Shown here piece by piece: positions 52,584 to 60,360 of a DNA stretch of 64,000 nucleotides (positions within the stretch are counted from its first letter, which is position 1; every line of letters starts with the position of its first letter). The position numbers were made by a program, and so were the translations under genes. The notes beneath the pieces are model-generated. The model saw only the letters and a list, made by a program, of their open reading frames with translations. It was not told the DNA's origin and ran no database searches. Origin of the DNA: Stenotrophomonas humi (lineage in GTDB: Bacteria; Pseudomonadota; Gammaproteobacteria; Xanthomonadales; Xanthomonadaceae); contig NZ_LDJI01000006.1 of NCBI RefSeq assembly GCF_001431415.1, forward strand, positions 62,001-126,000. Reading direction: 5' to 3'.

Positions 52584-52962
52584 ATCCTGCGAATTGCGTC
52601 GAAGTTGAGCTGGGCTGTAGAGCGGCGCCTTGCAATGAGGCGTCAGGGCTCAGCTTAGGGTGGATGCCGGAGTCCGGGAACAATAGAAGCGGGGAGGGCA
52701 CTCTTCGCTCTGGCCTTGGGGCTTGAGGGACGGCCGGGAAGTGGGTGAAAGGTGAGGGTTTCCTTCGATGGGTGGGCGCCAAATTTTTGGCGCAAGTGTT
52801 GTGGATCAATGGCAATTCCATGTTTGACAGCGATCACATGCGGCTTGATGATTCGGCCCACGCCTGCGATCCCGGAGGCTGTTTCAAGGCGGGCCGCAGT
52901 TATCACTCACTGCGTTACCGGTGACTAAGAACAACGTTTTTGCAACCAATGTAAGGGGAAGA
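52584..52962. other. Intergenic region, no supported gene
   Basis: About 380 bases between the divergent SH3 and Ltp-repeat genes. A degenerate hairpin copy (GGGCACTCTTCGCTCTGGCC, about 52697-52716) and the palindrome GCGCCAAATTTTTGGCGC (52789-52806) are visible. An 83-codon minus-strand frame (52655-52906) has no good start. The rightmost 60 bases carry the AAGGGGAAGA ribosome site of the next gene. Confidence 0.5.
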
Positions 52963-53526
52963 ATGAAGAAGTTTCTGAAATGGATTTTGATTGCTTTTGT
53001 CGGTCTGCTCGCGCTTGGCATGATCATCGAAGCAACCAAGTCGCCGGAGCAGAAGGCCGCTGATGCTGCTGCGCGCGAGCAGAAGGCCGCCGAGCGCGCC
53101 GAGGCAAAGAAGCAAGAAGCCGCACGCGTTGAAGAGAAGAAGGAAGAAGCCGCGCCGGTCGAAGCAAAGAAAGAAGAGGCAGCGGCAGCGGCAGCGGCAG
53201 CGGCACCCAGCCTGACCGGGCCACAGAAGAATGCGATCAGGTCCGCCGAGCAGTACCTCAGCATGGGTGGCTTTTCGCGGAACGGGCTGATCAATCAGCT
53301 TTCGGCGGATGCTGGCGAGGGTTTCAGCGTTGCCGATGCCACCTTTGCGGTGGACAGCCTGAACGCTGATTGGAACGAGCAGGCGGCGAAGTCCGCAGCA
53401 CAGTACCTCAGCATCCAGGGCTTCTCGTGCAAGGGCTTGATCGAGCAGCTTTCCTCGAGCGCCGGTGACAAGTACACCGTGAGCGAGGCGACCTCTGGCG
53501 CACACAAGGCCGGCGCTTGCAGCTGA
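52963..53526 (+). CDS. Membrane-anchored protein with two Ltp-type repeats
   Basis: 187 aa. N-terminal TM MKKFLKWILIAFVGLLALGM, a charged Ala/Glu/Lys coiled-coil spacer (30-80), then two repeats of about 48 residues: KNAIRSAEQYLSMGGFSRNG...INQLSADAGEGFSVADATFA and EQAAKSAAQYLSIQGFSCKG...IEQLSSSAGDKYTVSEATSG. These match the Ltp/PF07553 helix-turn-helix-like repeat of the Streptococcus thermophilus phage TP-J34 lipoprotein Ltp, which blocks DNA injection by other phages. Chromosomal copies are of unknown role. ATG 52963 with AAGGGGAAGA. Confidence 0.8.
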   Translation: MKKFLKWILIAFVGLLALGMIIEATKSPEQKAADAAAREQKAAERAEAKKQEAARVEEKKEEAAPVEAKKEEAAAAAAAAAPSLTGPQKNAIRSAEQYLSMGGFSRNGLINQLSADAGEGFSVADATFAVDSLNADWNEQAAKSAAQYLSIQGFSCKGLIEQLSSSAGDKYTVSEATSGAHKAGACS

Positions 53527-53552
53527 TCTGAAGAAACAGAGTCAATGACGAG

Positions 53553-53588
53553 AAAGGGTCAGAGCCGGATTTCCGCTCTGGCCCTTTT
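53553..53588 (+). terminator. Terminator of the Ltp-repeat gene (best hairpin-family copy)
   Basis: AAAGGGTCAGAG (53553-53564) pairs with CTCTGGCCCTTT (53576-53587) over 12 bp with one G-T pair, followed by T and C. This is the least degenerate copy of the family. Confidence 0.85.
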
Positions 53589-53727
53589 CTTTCCCGCGAG
53601 TAAAAGCCCCGTCGCCTTGCTCGTCGCAGAGACATCCTGGTCCGTGCCCGCTGGTTACAATCCTGCTCCCCGACGCGCGCCACATCCGCGAAGAATCGGG
53701 ACATCGCATGGGTTGATCAGGACAGGG
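53570..53727 (+). repeat. Promoter-leader segment duplicated at 50332-50490
   Basis: Shares CTCGTCGCAGA, GCTGGTTACAATCCTG (53650-53665), CCGACGCGCGC and GGGACATCGC-like blocks in the same order with the 50332-50490 segment. TACAAT (53656-53661) is a good -10 box; no clear -35. It leads into the Ivy-like gene. Confidence 0.6.
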
Positions 53728-53728
53728 A

Positions 53729-54400
53729 ATGAAGCGTCGAATTGTTGGTGTATCTGTGTTGGCACTTCTGCTTGCGGGGTGCGAGCAGGTATCTGATGCG
53801 CGCGGAGATACGGCTGCGGTGCCTGCGGCGGCCGTCGAGGCAGCAGCGGAGCCCGCGTCCGCAATGGCGACCACGGTCCCGGACGATGTGGAGGCCGGCG
53901 TGGACCCATCCGTGTGGGACAACGAGGGCGAGCCGGAGGGGGAAACGCCCGGCGCTGAGATCAGCTGTGAACAGGAGCCGCTGGCGACGCACTTCTTCAC
54001 CCTGGTGGGCGGGAACTCGGTGGACAACTGCGGTCGTGCTGATCCCAAGGCGCTTGCTGCGTTTGATGCATTGATGGCCGGGACATCAAAGGCCGAATCG
54101 CCGGATACGGAAGTTCCACCGTTGCGCGATCGCCTGCTCAGTGGCCCCAGCGCGCCGGGCCAGCCGATGGAAGTGGATGGAAAGACGTGGTGGTACTACT
54201 CCGCGTGCCAGGCCCATCAGTGCAATACGAACCAGTTGGTGATGCTCTACGAGCCGACGCAGTCGAAGATGGTGGGCCGCCTGCTGACGCAGTGCAAAGT
54301 GTGGTGGCTGGGTGAGCCGACCGCCGCGCAACGCGCTTTGCTGGATACCCGATCGCCGGTCGATCCTGCGCTGCTGAGTGACGCATTGCCCTGCGAATGA
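53729..54400 (+). CDS. Lipoprotein resembling Ivy-type lysozyme inhibitors
   Basis: 223 aa. Lipoprotein signal MKRRIVGVSVLALLLAGC (lipobox LAGC, Cys18), then an Ala/Glu/Pro-rich linker to about 75. The C-terminal 140 residues contain HFFTLVGGNSVDNCG and WWYYSACQAHQCNTNQLVML, where CQAHQC takes the place of the CKPHDC loop that Ivy inserts into the lysozyme active site, followed by LYEPTQSKMVGRLL as in Ivy. A periplasmic inhibitor of C-type lysozyme is plausible, but the loop is changed and the match is by eye. ATG 53729 with GGACAGGGA. Confidence 0.55.
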   Translation: MKRRIVGVSVLALLLAGCEQVSDARGDTAAVPAAAVEAAAEPASAMATTVPDDVEAGVDPSVWDNEGEPEGETPGAEISCEQEPLATHFFTLVGGNSVDNCGRADPKALAAFDALMAGTSKAESPDTEVPPLRDRLLSGPSAPGQPMEVDGKTWWYYSACQAHQCNTNQLVMLYEPTQSKMVGRLLTQCKVWWLGEPTAAQRALLDTRSPVDPALLSDALPCE

Positions 54401-54468
54401 AGGGCTGGGCTGAGCCGAGCCGGATTTCCCCCGGCTTGCATCGAAATCCAGACGTTGAAGTGATCGAG

Positions 54469-54498
54469 AAAGGCTGAGCGGATGCTCGGCCTTTCTGT
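54469..54498 (+). terminator. Terminator of the Ivy-like gene
   Basis: AAAGGCTGAGC (54469-54479), loop GGAT, GCTCGGCCTTT (54484-54494), then CTGTTTT. Eleven pairs with one T-G. Confidence 0.8.
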
Positions 54499-54632
54499 TT
54501 TAGCTCCCCTGCATTCGCCGAGGCTGGCATTTCGGGTCAAACATCGAGCGCTTATCATTCGCGCTTAGAGACAAGGAAGTGCAGCGTGATCAAACCGAAA
54601 TCAGGCTTCTCCCTGTCGAGGAGCAACACGCC

Positions 54633-55880
54633 ATGAAGGGGATTGTGGTCTTGGTTCTTCTGCTTGCCCAGATGGTGGGCAACGCGTTCGCTGGCACCCC
54701 GGATAATGTCGGCGGTGCGCCGGTGAATGTCCTGCAAACCCCGTTGCGCGTGGCAACCATCGTTGTGCCGCCGGAAGACGCCGCGACACTCTTCGAGCAG
54801 GAAATGCACCGGGCGGAGGAAAAGAACGCCAGCCTTTTGATCCTGGGTCTTGTGGTGGTGCTCCTGCTTATCTTCTTTCTGCTCGGATGGCTGACAAAGC
54901 GCTCATCGCGAAGCAAGCAGCTCGCGCAGCCGAAGGCACTGCCGCGTGTGCCGGTACAGATGCATTGGTATGACGGCACCCAGCTGCCCATCGCCGACTG
55001 GGAACGGATCAGCCAGGACGCACCGGCAGAAATGAATGCCGAGGCGGTGCATGTCTACCGGACGTCGGCGGCGCGGGAGTGGCTGGAAGCGCTCAATCAG
55101 CAGCTCGGCGAGCATTACCGGATCAACGAGTCCGCCGATTTCCTGCTGCTGTCGAACCTGCAGGATCGGCCTGCCGTGGTGGTGCTGGAAACCTGCCAGC
55201 GCATGCTGTCGCGCATCAGCCGCAGCCTCGGTGAGCTTGCCGTTGAACAGGGCATGGGCAAGTACGTGGTGATGGTGTTCGCGGACACTGAGGATTACTA
55301 CGCCTATGTGTCGCACTACTACCCCGAAGACGGCGAGTACGCGATGTCTTCGGGCATGTTCATCAAGGCCGGGTATGGTCACTTCGTGATGCCACTGGAA
55401 ATCCTCGATGCGATGGAACCGGTGATCGCACACGAACTCACGCATTGCCTGCTGCAGCATCTGCCGATTCCGGCCTGGTTGAACGAGGGCTTGGCGGTGA
55501 ATACCGAACACACCCTGTTTCCGCAGTTGGCCGCACCCAGCGCGCAGATGTACTTCCCACATGAGATTGCCGCCCAGCATGCGGCTTATTGGAATGAGGA
55601 AAGCATCCAGACGTTCTGGTCAGGCAAGTCATTCCTGGCGATGGACGATGGCAACCGACTCTCCTACGATCTGGCCAAGAAGATCACCTCGCTGGCAGCG
55701 GGGGATGAGCGTGCGTTCCGCGCATTCGTGGCAGCGGCACAGATGAGCGACGGTGGCCTGTCTGCGGAACAGAACCTTGGCTTTCCCCTCCACAACCTGC
55801 TTGAAGCGGTGCTCGGTGAAGGTGAGTGGACGCCGCGACCGGATGCCTGGATGCAGGGCACAGAGCGCGGTCAGTTCTGA
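54633..55880 (+). CDS. Membrane-anchored HExxH zinc metallopeptidase-like protein
   Basis: 415 aa. Signal peptide MKGIVVLVLLLAQMVGNAFA, a short periplasmic segment, a TM at about 67-87 (ASLLILGLVVVLLLIFFLLG), then a large domain. The zinc site is HELTH at 267-271 with the third ligand Glu285 in AWLNEGLAVN, the gluzincin pattern of a helix followed by NEG. The topology would put this domain in the cytosol if residues 1-20 are cleaved. No other known domain. ATG 54633 behind GAGGAGC; the frame opens 18 codons earlier. Substrate unknown. Confidence 0.7.
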   Translation: MKGIVVLVLLLAQMVGNAFAGTPDNVGGAPVNVLQTPLRVATIVVPPEDAATLFEQEMHRAEEKNASLLILGLVVVLLLIFFLLGWLTKRSSRSKQLAQPKALPRVPVQMHWYDGTQLPIADWERISQDAPAEMNAEAVHVYRTSAAREWLEALNQQLGEHYRINESADFLLLSNLQDRPAVVVLETCQRMLSRISRSLGELAVEQGMGKYVVMVFADTEDYYAYVSHYYPEDGEYAMSSGMFIKAGYGHFVMPLEILDAMEPVIAHELTHCLLQHLPIPAWLNEGLAVNTEHTLFPQLAAPSAQMYFPHEIAAQHAAYWNEESIQTFWSGKSFLAMDDGNRLSYDLAKKITSLAAGDERAFRAFVAAAQMSDGGLSAEQNLGFPLHNLLEAVLGEGEWTPRPDAWMQGTERGQF

Positions 55881-55982
55881 GTTCAGCAGGACGCCGAATG
55901 CCTGCGATGATCGAGGCAACGTTGTCGCCGCCAGTCTCACTTGAGGTAACCGAATCATGATGGATGCCAACGGAGCGGAGCG

Positions 55983-56354
55983 ATGAGTCGTTACCCCTGG
56001 TCGGTGATCGTCCGCGCGCTTGTGTTCTTCCTGCCGCTGCTGGTGTTGTATCTGTTCTCGCGTTGGTCAGCGCTGCAAGCGGCCGGCCAGGCACATCGCG
56101 GGGATGGTGCGTTGGGCATCGCGGTACTGCTCGGTGCGATGACACTGCTGATGTTGCTGGGCTTCTGTGTTGATTTCGTTGTGCAGCTTGCACGACGACG
56201 GACATTCAACTGGCTGATGGATGGTTTGCTGATTGCCTTGTTGATGACGCCATTCGGGTGGTTTGCCTGCAACTGGTTCGGCGGCAGGGACTACGGGGTT
56301 TGCCAGATACCGATGGCGCTGTTTGGAAGAGTGCTTGAAGGACTGGGCCTGTGA
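55983..56354 (+). CDS. Small membrane protein of unknown function
   Basis: 123 aa with three TMs: VIVRALVFFLPLLVLYLFSR, GIAVLLGAMTLLMLLGFCVD and WLMDGLLIALLMTPFGWFAC. Start ATG 55983 directly after GGAGCGGAGCG. About 100 bases after the metallopeptidase gene on the same strand and possibly in one transcript with it. No family recognised. Confidence 0.6.
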   Translation: MSRYPWSVIVRALVFFLPLLVLYLFSRWSALQAAGQAHRGDGALGIAVLLGAMTLLMLLGFCVDFVVQLARRRTFNWLMDGLLIALLMTPFGWFACNWFGGRDYGVCQIPMALFGRVLEGLGL

Positions 56355-56519
56355 TCTGAAGTGACGGGCGGCGCCGCTGTCCCGCAGGCCGCTCCCACGG
56401 CCAGGACTCACAGAGGTTTCACCAGAACGGAGGCAGGCTGACGCCGAATCGGACGTCGGGTGTGCCCGTACCGTATCAACAGGATCAAGCCAGTTGCACT
56501 TGAGCGGAGGGATGCATAC

Positions 56520-56825
56520 GTGAAAATGTTGCTTATGGGTCTGGTAGCGGCCTCGTTGGTCGGCTGCGCCACGCAGCCGTCAGACGGGGCGGTCACCGAA
56601 CGTCGGGTCAGTTACAGCTGCGAAGGCGGGCCGGATCTGACCGTTGTCTATGCCGGGAATGTGGCGCGGGTCGTGCAGCCCGATGGCAGCACGGTGGAGC
56701 TGCCTGAGCAGGTCACCGGTTCTGGCTTTGCCTATGGAACACCGATGCACAGCTTGCGCGGCAAGGGTAGCGAGCTGACCTATACGGTCGGTCGAATGGT
56801 GCCGCGGCAATGCCGCGAGAAGTAA
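56520..56825 (+). CDS. mliC: MliC-family lipoprotein, lysozyme inhibitor
   Basis: 101 aa from GTG 56520, chosen for the GGAGGG 8 bases upstream and because it opens the lipoprotein signal (MLLMGLVAASLVGC). The mature domain is MliC/PliC-like: VSYSCEGGPDLTVVYAGNVA, VQPDGSTVELPEQVTGSGFA, SLRGKGSELTYTVGRMVP, final Cys pairing with the first. Size and cysteine placement fit. MliC inhibits C-type lysozyme in the periplasm, protecting against host or predator lysozyme. Followed by a terminator. Confidence 0.82.
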   Translation: MKMLLMGLVAASLVGCATQPSDGAVTERRVSYSCEGGPDLTVVYAGNVARVVQPDGSTVELPEQVTGSGFAYGTPMHSLRGKGSELTYTVGRMVPRQCREK

Positions 56826-56832
56826 GGGGCCG

Positions 56833-56866
56833 GGGCCAGAGTGGGTTTTGCGCTCTGGCTCTTTTT
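56833..56866 (+). terminator. Terminator of mliC (hairpin-family copy)
   Basis: GCCAGAG (56835-56841) / CTCTGGC (56853-56859) with a 11-base loop, then TCTTTTT. Last copy of the family in the window. Confidence 0.8.
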
Positions 56867-57053
56867 CTGCAGAAACAGGTTGAGCAGGTCCGCGGGTAAC
56901 AACGGGAGGCGCAGAGTCGGTAAGGGCGTCGTCGGCTTGCCCCGCTGCTGCAAGGACGTGGTCGGATTGCCCGGCTTTCACACGCTGATGCTGCTTCTTA
57001 ACAGCGCCGCGCGCATTGTGCTGGTGACGCATCCACGATGAAGGGAGTCGGCC

Positions 57054-57149
57054 ATGAAGCGCAATCGCATTCTTTCCAAACGCGGAATCATCATCATCGG
57101 CGCGTTGGTGATCGCGCTGGCGTTGATCGTCAGCTTTGCGCCTTGGTGA
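57054..57149 (+). CDS. 31-aa single-TM peptide
   Basis: MKRNRILSKRGIIIIGALVI followed by ALALIVSFAPW and TGA. A basic N-terminus and one perfect membrane helix. AAGGGAG lies 7 bases before ATG 57054. Too short for standard gene calling. Typical of small membrane proteins; function unknown. The next gene is the convergent mdtC. Confidence 0.5.
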   Translation: MKRNRILSKRGIIIIGALVIALALIVSFAPW

Positions 57150-57231
57150 TGACCGAAGCCGATCTGTCCTGACCATGGAAACCCGGGTGTGCTCGCGGCC
57201 ACCCGGGCTGCCGATCCGCCGTTGAGCGCGC

Positions 57232-60200
57232 TCAGGCCTGCGCCAGCTTGCGCAGACGTTTGCGTTCCTTGCGCCGGCCACGCCAACTGCGCCAGTGCTG
57301 CTGCAGGCACGAGAAGATCACGTACAGCGCCGGCGTGCTCAACAAGGTCAGGCTTTGCGAGATCAGCAGGCCGCCGATCATCGCGATGCCGAGCGGGCGG
57401 CGCAGCTCCGAACCTTCGCCCAGGCCGATGGCCAGCGGCAGTGCCGCGAGAATGGCCACCATCGTGGTCATCATGATCGGACGGAAACGTACGATGCAGG
57501 CCTCGCGTACAGCATCCGCCGGCGACTTGCCATGTTCGCGCTGCGCCACCAGCGCGAAGTCGATCATCATGATCGCGTTCTTCTTGACGATGCCGATCAG
57601 CAATACCAGCGCAATCATCGAGATCACCGATAGATCGGTGTTGGTCATCCACAACGCCAGCAATGCACCCATGCCCGCCGCTGGCAGTGTCGACAGGATG
57701 GTGACCGGGTGCACCAGGTTTTCGTACAGCATGCCCAGCACGATGTAGACCGTGGCGATGGCGGCGATGACCAGCATCAGCATCGCGCTCGGGTCCATGG
57801 CACGGCCGAAACCACCACGCTCGGCCTGGCGGATGTCACCGGGCATGCGCAGGCCGTTGATCGCCGCCTGCACGATGGCATCGCCTTCTCCGCTGCTGAC
57901 GCCCGGCGCCAGGTTGTAGCTCAGGTCCATCACCGTGTACTGGTTCTGGTGCGTCACCTGTGACGGTGCCAGCCCCGGTTCCTGATGCGCGATGGCGGTG
58001 AGCGGAATCATCTGCCCGCTGCTGGAGCGCACGTACAGGTCTTCGATGGCGGCCGGGCTGGCGGTCTGCCCGGGCAATGCATTGACCACAACGCCATACT
58101 GGTTGAGGTCGGCGTAGATGGTGGAGATCTGGCGTTGGCCGAAGGCGCCGTACAGCGCACCGTCGATGGCGCCGATGCTGACGCCCAGGCGCGAGGCCTT
58201 GTCGCGGTCGATGACGATCTTCTGCATCAGGCCGCCCTTGTCCACGTCCGAGCCCACGTCACGCAGCTTGGGATTCTGCTTGAGCACTTCCACCAGTCTG
58301 GGCAGCCATTCGGCCAGTTGCCCGGCATCGTTGCCCTGCAGGGTCACGCGGTTCTGCGCGCCCTGCGAGCCACCACCGCCGCCATCGGAGGGCAGATCCT
58401 GGATGGCACGCAGGCGGACATCCAGATCCGGGAACTGCGCGGCTTTGGCACTGAGGCGGGTGACAACGACATTGGTCGGCTCCTTGCGGCCTTCCTGCTG
58501 CGTGCGCAACTCGATGTTGAACTGCGCGCTGCTGCCCTGGCGGCTGGAACCCAGGCGCGAGCCAACCATCTTCACCGCCGGGTCGGCCAGGAACATGTCA
58601 CTGAGGCGACGCTGGCGCTCGCTCATTTCCTGGAACGACACCGTCGCGCTGGAACTGGCGCGTCCCCACACCAGGCCGGTGTCCTGTTCGGGGAAGGAAC
58701 CCTTGCTCACCGAACCGGCCAGATAGAAGGTAGCGACGATCAACAGCAACGGTGTCAGTGACAGGATCAGGCAATGGCGCAGCGAGAAATCCAGTGCCAC
58801 CGTATAGAACCGCAGCATGCCGGCATGCATCCGATCCAGCAGTGGGCCAATGGGCGAAGGCTTCACCTGCACCGAATGCGGTTGCAGGAAGCGTGCGCAC
58901 AGCGCGGGCGTCAGCGTCAGCGAGACGATCGCCGAGACCACGATCGCCGCCACCAGGGTCAGGGTGAACTCTCGGAAGAACGCACCGATCATGCCCTGCG
59001 CGAAAATGATCGGCAGGAACACCGCGATCAACGAGGCGGTGATCGAGACGATGGTGAAGCCGATCTCGCGCGCACCGGCCATGGCTGCCTGTTTGCGTGG
59101 CACGCCCTCGTCGAGGTGCCGCATGATGTTCTCGATCACCACGATGGCATCGTCAACGACAAAACCAATCGCCACCACCAGCGCCAGCAGGGTGAGGTTG
59201 TTGAGGGTGAAGCCCAGCATGGTCATCACCACGGCGGCACCGGCCAGCGACAGCGGTACCGTCACTGCGGCGATCAAGGTCGGTGCCAGGCGGCGCAGGA
59301 ACAGCGCCATGGTCAGGATCACCATCGCCAGGCTGATCATCAACGTGATCTGTACCTCGGCCAGCGAGGCGCGGATGGTCGGGGTGCGGTCGAAGTAGGG
59401 CGTCAGCGTGGTGCCGGCGTCCAGGTAATTGGACAACGCGGGGACGGCGTCCTTCACGCGGTCCACGGTGGCCACCAGGTTGGCGCCGCTGCGCAGGTAC
59501 ACATACATCAGCACGCCGCGCTTGCCGTTGAACCAGGCCGCTTGATAGGCGTCCTGCTGGCCGTCATAGACGGTGGCGATGTCCTTCAGCCGCACCACCG
59601 CACCGTCATGGGTGGAGATGGCGACGTTGGCGAAATCCGGCGCCTTGCGGATCTGGTCGTTGAGCACGATGGCGGTCTGGCTGCTGCCGTCGCTCAGAAA
59701 GCCCAGTGGCGAGGCCACGTTGGCCGCACGCATCGCATTGCGCAGGTCATCCGGGCTCAGCCCTAGCGCGTTCATCGCACGCAGGTTGAGGTCGATACGC
59801 ACCGCCGGTGTGGACGCACCGGCGATATCCACCTGGGATACGCCGGGCAGCTGACGCAGCCGCTGTGCCAGCAGCGAGTCCGCCATGTTGTACAGCTCGG
59901 CCACCGACTGGGTGTCGGATGTCAGCGCCAGCGCGATCACCGGATCGTCGTTGGGGTTGGCTTTCTGGTAAGTCGGTGTACCGATGCCTGCCGGCAGGTC
60001 GGCCATGGCGGCGTTGATCGCGGCCTGCACGTCCTGCGCTGCCGAGTCGATGTCGCGGCTGGTGTTGAACATCAAGAACACCATGCTGCGGCCGTCGCTG
60101 CTGCTCGAACGCATGGTGTCGATGCCCGGCACCTGGCCAAGATGGCGTTCCAGTGGCGCGGTCACCGTTGCGGCCATGGTGTTGGCGTCGGCGCCGATGT

Positions 60201-60351
60201 TCGACGCCTGCACGAAGATCACCGGGATGGTCAGGTTGGGCAGGGCGGCAACGCCCAGCCGCAGGTAGCAGACCAGTCCGGCGAAGAACAGGCCGATGGC
60301 CAGCAGGCCGATGCCGATGGGGCGTTTGATGAAAGGCGCGGAGATATTCAT
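57232..60351 (-). CDS. mdtC: RND multidrug efflux pump subunit MdtC/MuxC
   Basis: 1039 aa inner-membrane proton-driven exporter. N-terminal MNISAPFIKRPIGIGLLAIG with TM1, two large periplasmic loops, 12 TMs in all. The proton-relay Asp pair is in GFVVDDAIVVIENI (TM4) and the Lys in LLIGIVKKNAIMMIDFAL (TM10). Highly similar in layout to MdtB upstream; the two form a B2C heterotrimer. A Gly-rich DGGGGGSQGAQ stretch is in the second periplasmic half. It ends with a basic tail RKERKRLRKLAQA. 9 bases after mdtB. Confidence 0.92.
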   Translation of the reverse strand: MNISAPFIKRPIGIGLLAIGLFFAGLVCYLRLGVAALPNLTIPVIFVQASNIGADANTMAATVTAPLERHLGQVPGIDTMRSSSSDGRSMVFLMFNTSRDIDSAAQDVQAAINAAMADLPAGIGTPTYQKANPNDDPVIALALTSDTQSVAELYNMADSLLAQRLRQLPGVSQVDIAGASTPAVRIDLNLRAMNALGLSPDDLRNAMRAANVASPLGFLSDGSSQTAIVLNDQIRKAPDFANVAISTHDGAVVRLKDIATVYDGQQDAYQAAWFNGKRGVLMYVYLRSGANLVATVDRVKDAVPALSNYLDAGTTLTPYFDRTPTIRASLAEVQITLMISLAMVILTMALFLRRLAPTLIAAVTVPLSLAGAAVVMTMLGFTLNNLTLLALVVAIGFVVDDAIVVIENIMRHLDEGVPRKQAAMAGAREIGFTIVSITASLIAVFLPIIFAQGMIGAFFREFTLTLVAAIVVSAIVSLTLTPALCARFLQPHSVQVKPSPIGPLLDRMHAGMLRFYTVALDFSLRHCLILSLTPLLLIVATFYLAGSVSKGSFPEQDTGLVWGRASSSATVSFQEMSERQRRLSDMFLADPAVKMVGSRLGSSRQGSSAQFNIELRTQQEGRKEPTNVVVTRLSAKAAQFPDLDVRLRAIQDLPSDGGGGGSQGAQNRVTLQGNDAGQLAEWLPRLVEVLKQNPKLRDVGSDVDKGGLMQKIVIDRDKASRLGVSIGAIDGALYGAFGQRQISTIYADLNQYGVVVNALPGQTASPAAIEDLYVRSSSGQMIPLTAIAHQEPGLAPSQVTHQNQYTVMDLSYNLAPGVSSGEGDAIVQAAINGLRMPGDIRQAERGGFGRAMDPSAMLMLVIAAIATVYIVLGMLYENLVHPVTILSTLPAAGMGALLALWMTNTDLSVISMIALVLLIGIVKKNAIMMIDFALVAQREHGKSPADAVREACIVRFRPIMMTTMVAILAALPLAIGLGEGSELRRPLGIAMIGGLLISQSLTLLSTPALYVIFSCLQQHWRSWRGRRKERKRLRKLAQA

Positions 60352-60360
60352 GCCGGTGCG

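Noticed and set aside
52655..52906. 83-codon minus-strand frame between the SH3 and Ltp genes
   Set aside because: Parts look protein-like, but there is no good start, it crosses a degenerate hairpin repeat, and no homologue is recognised.
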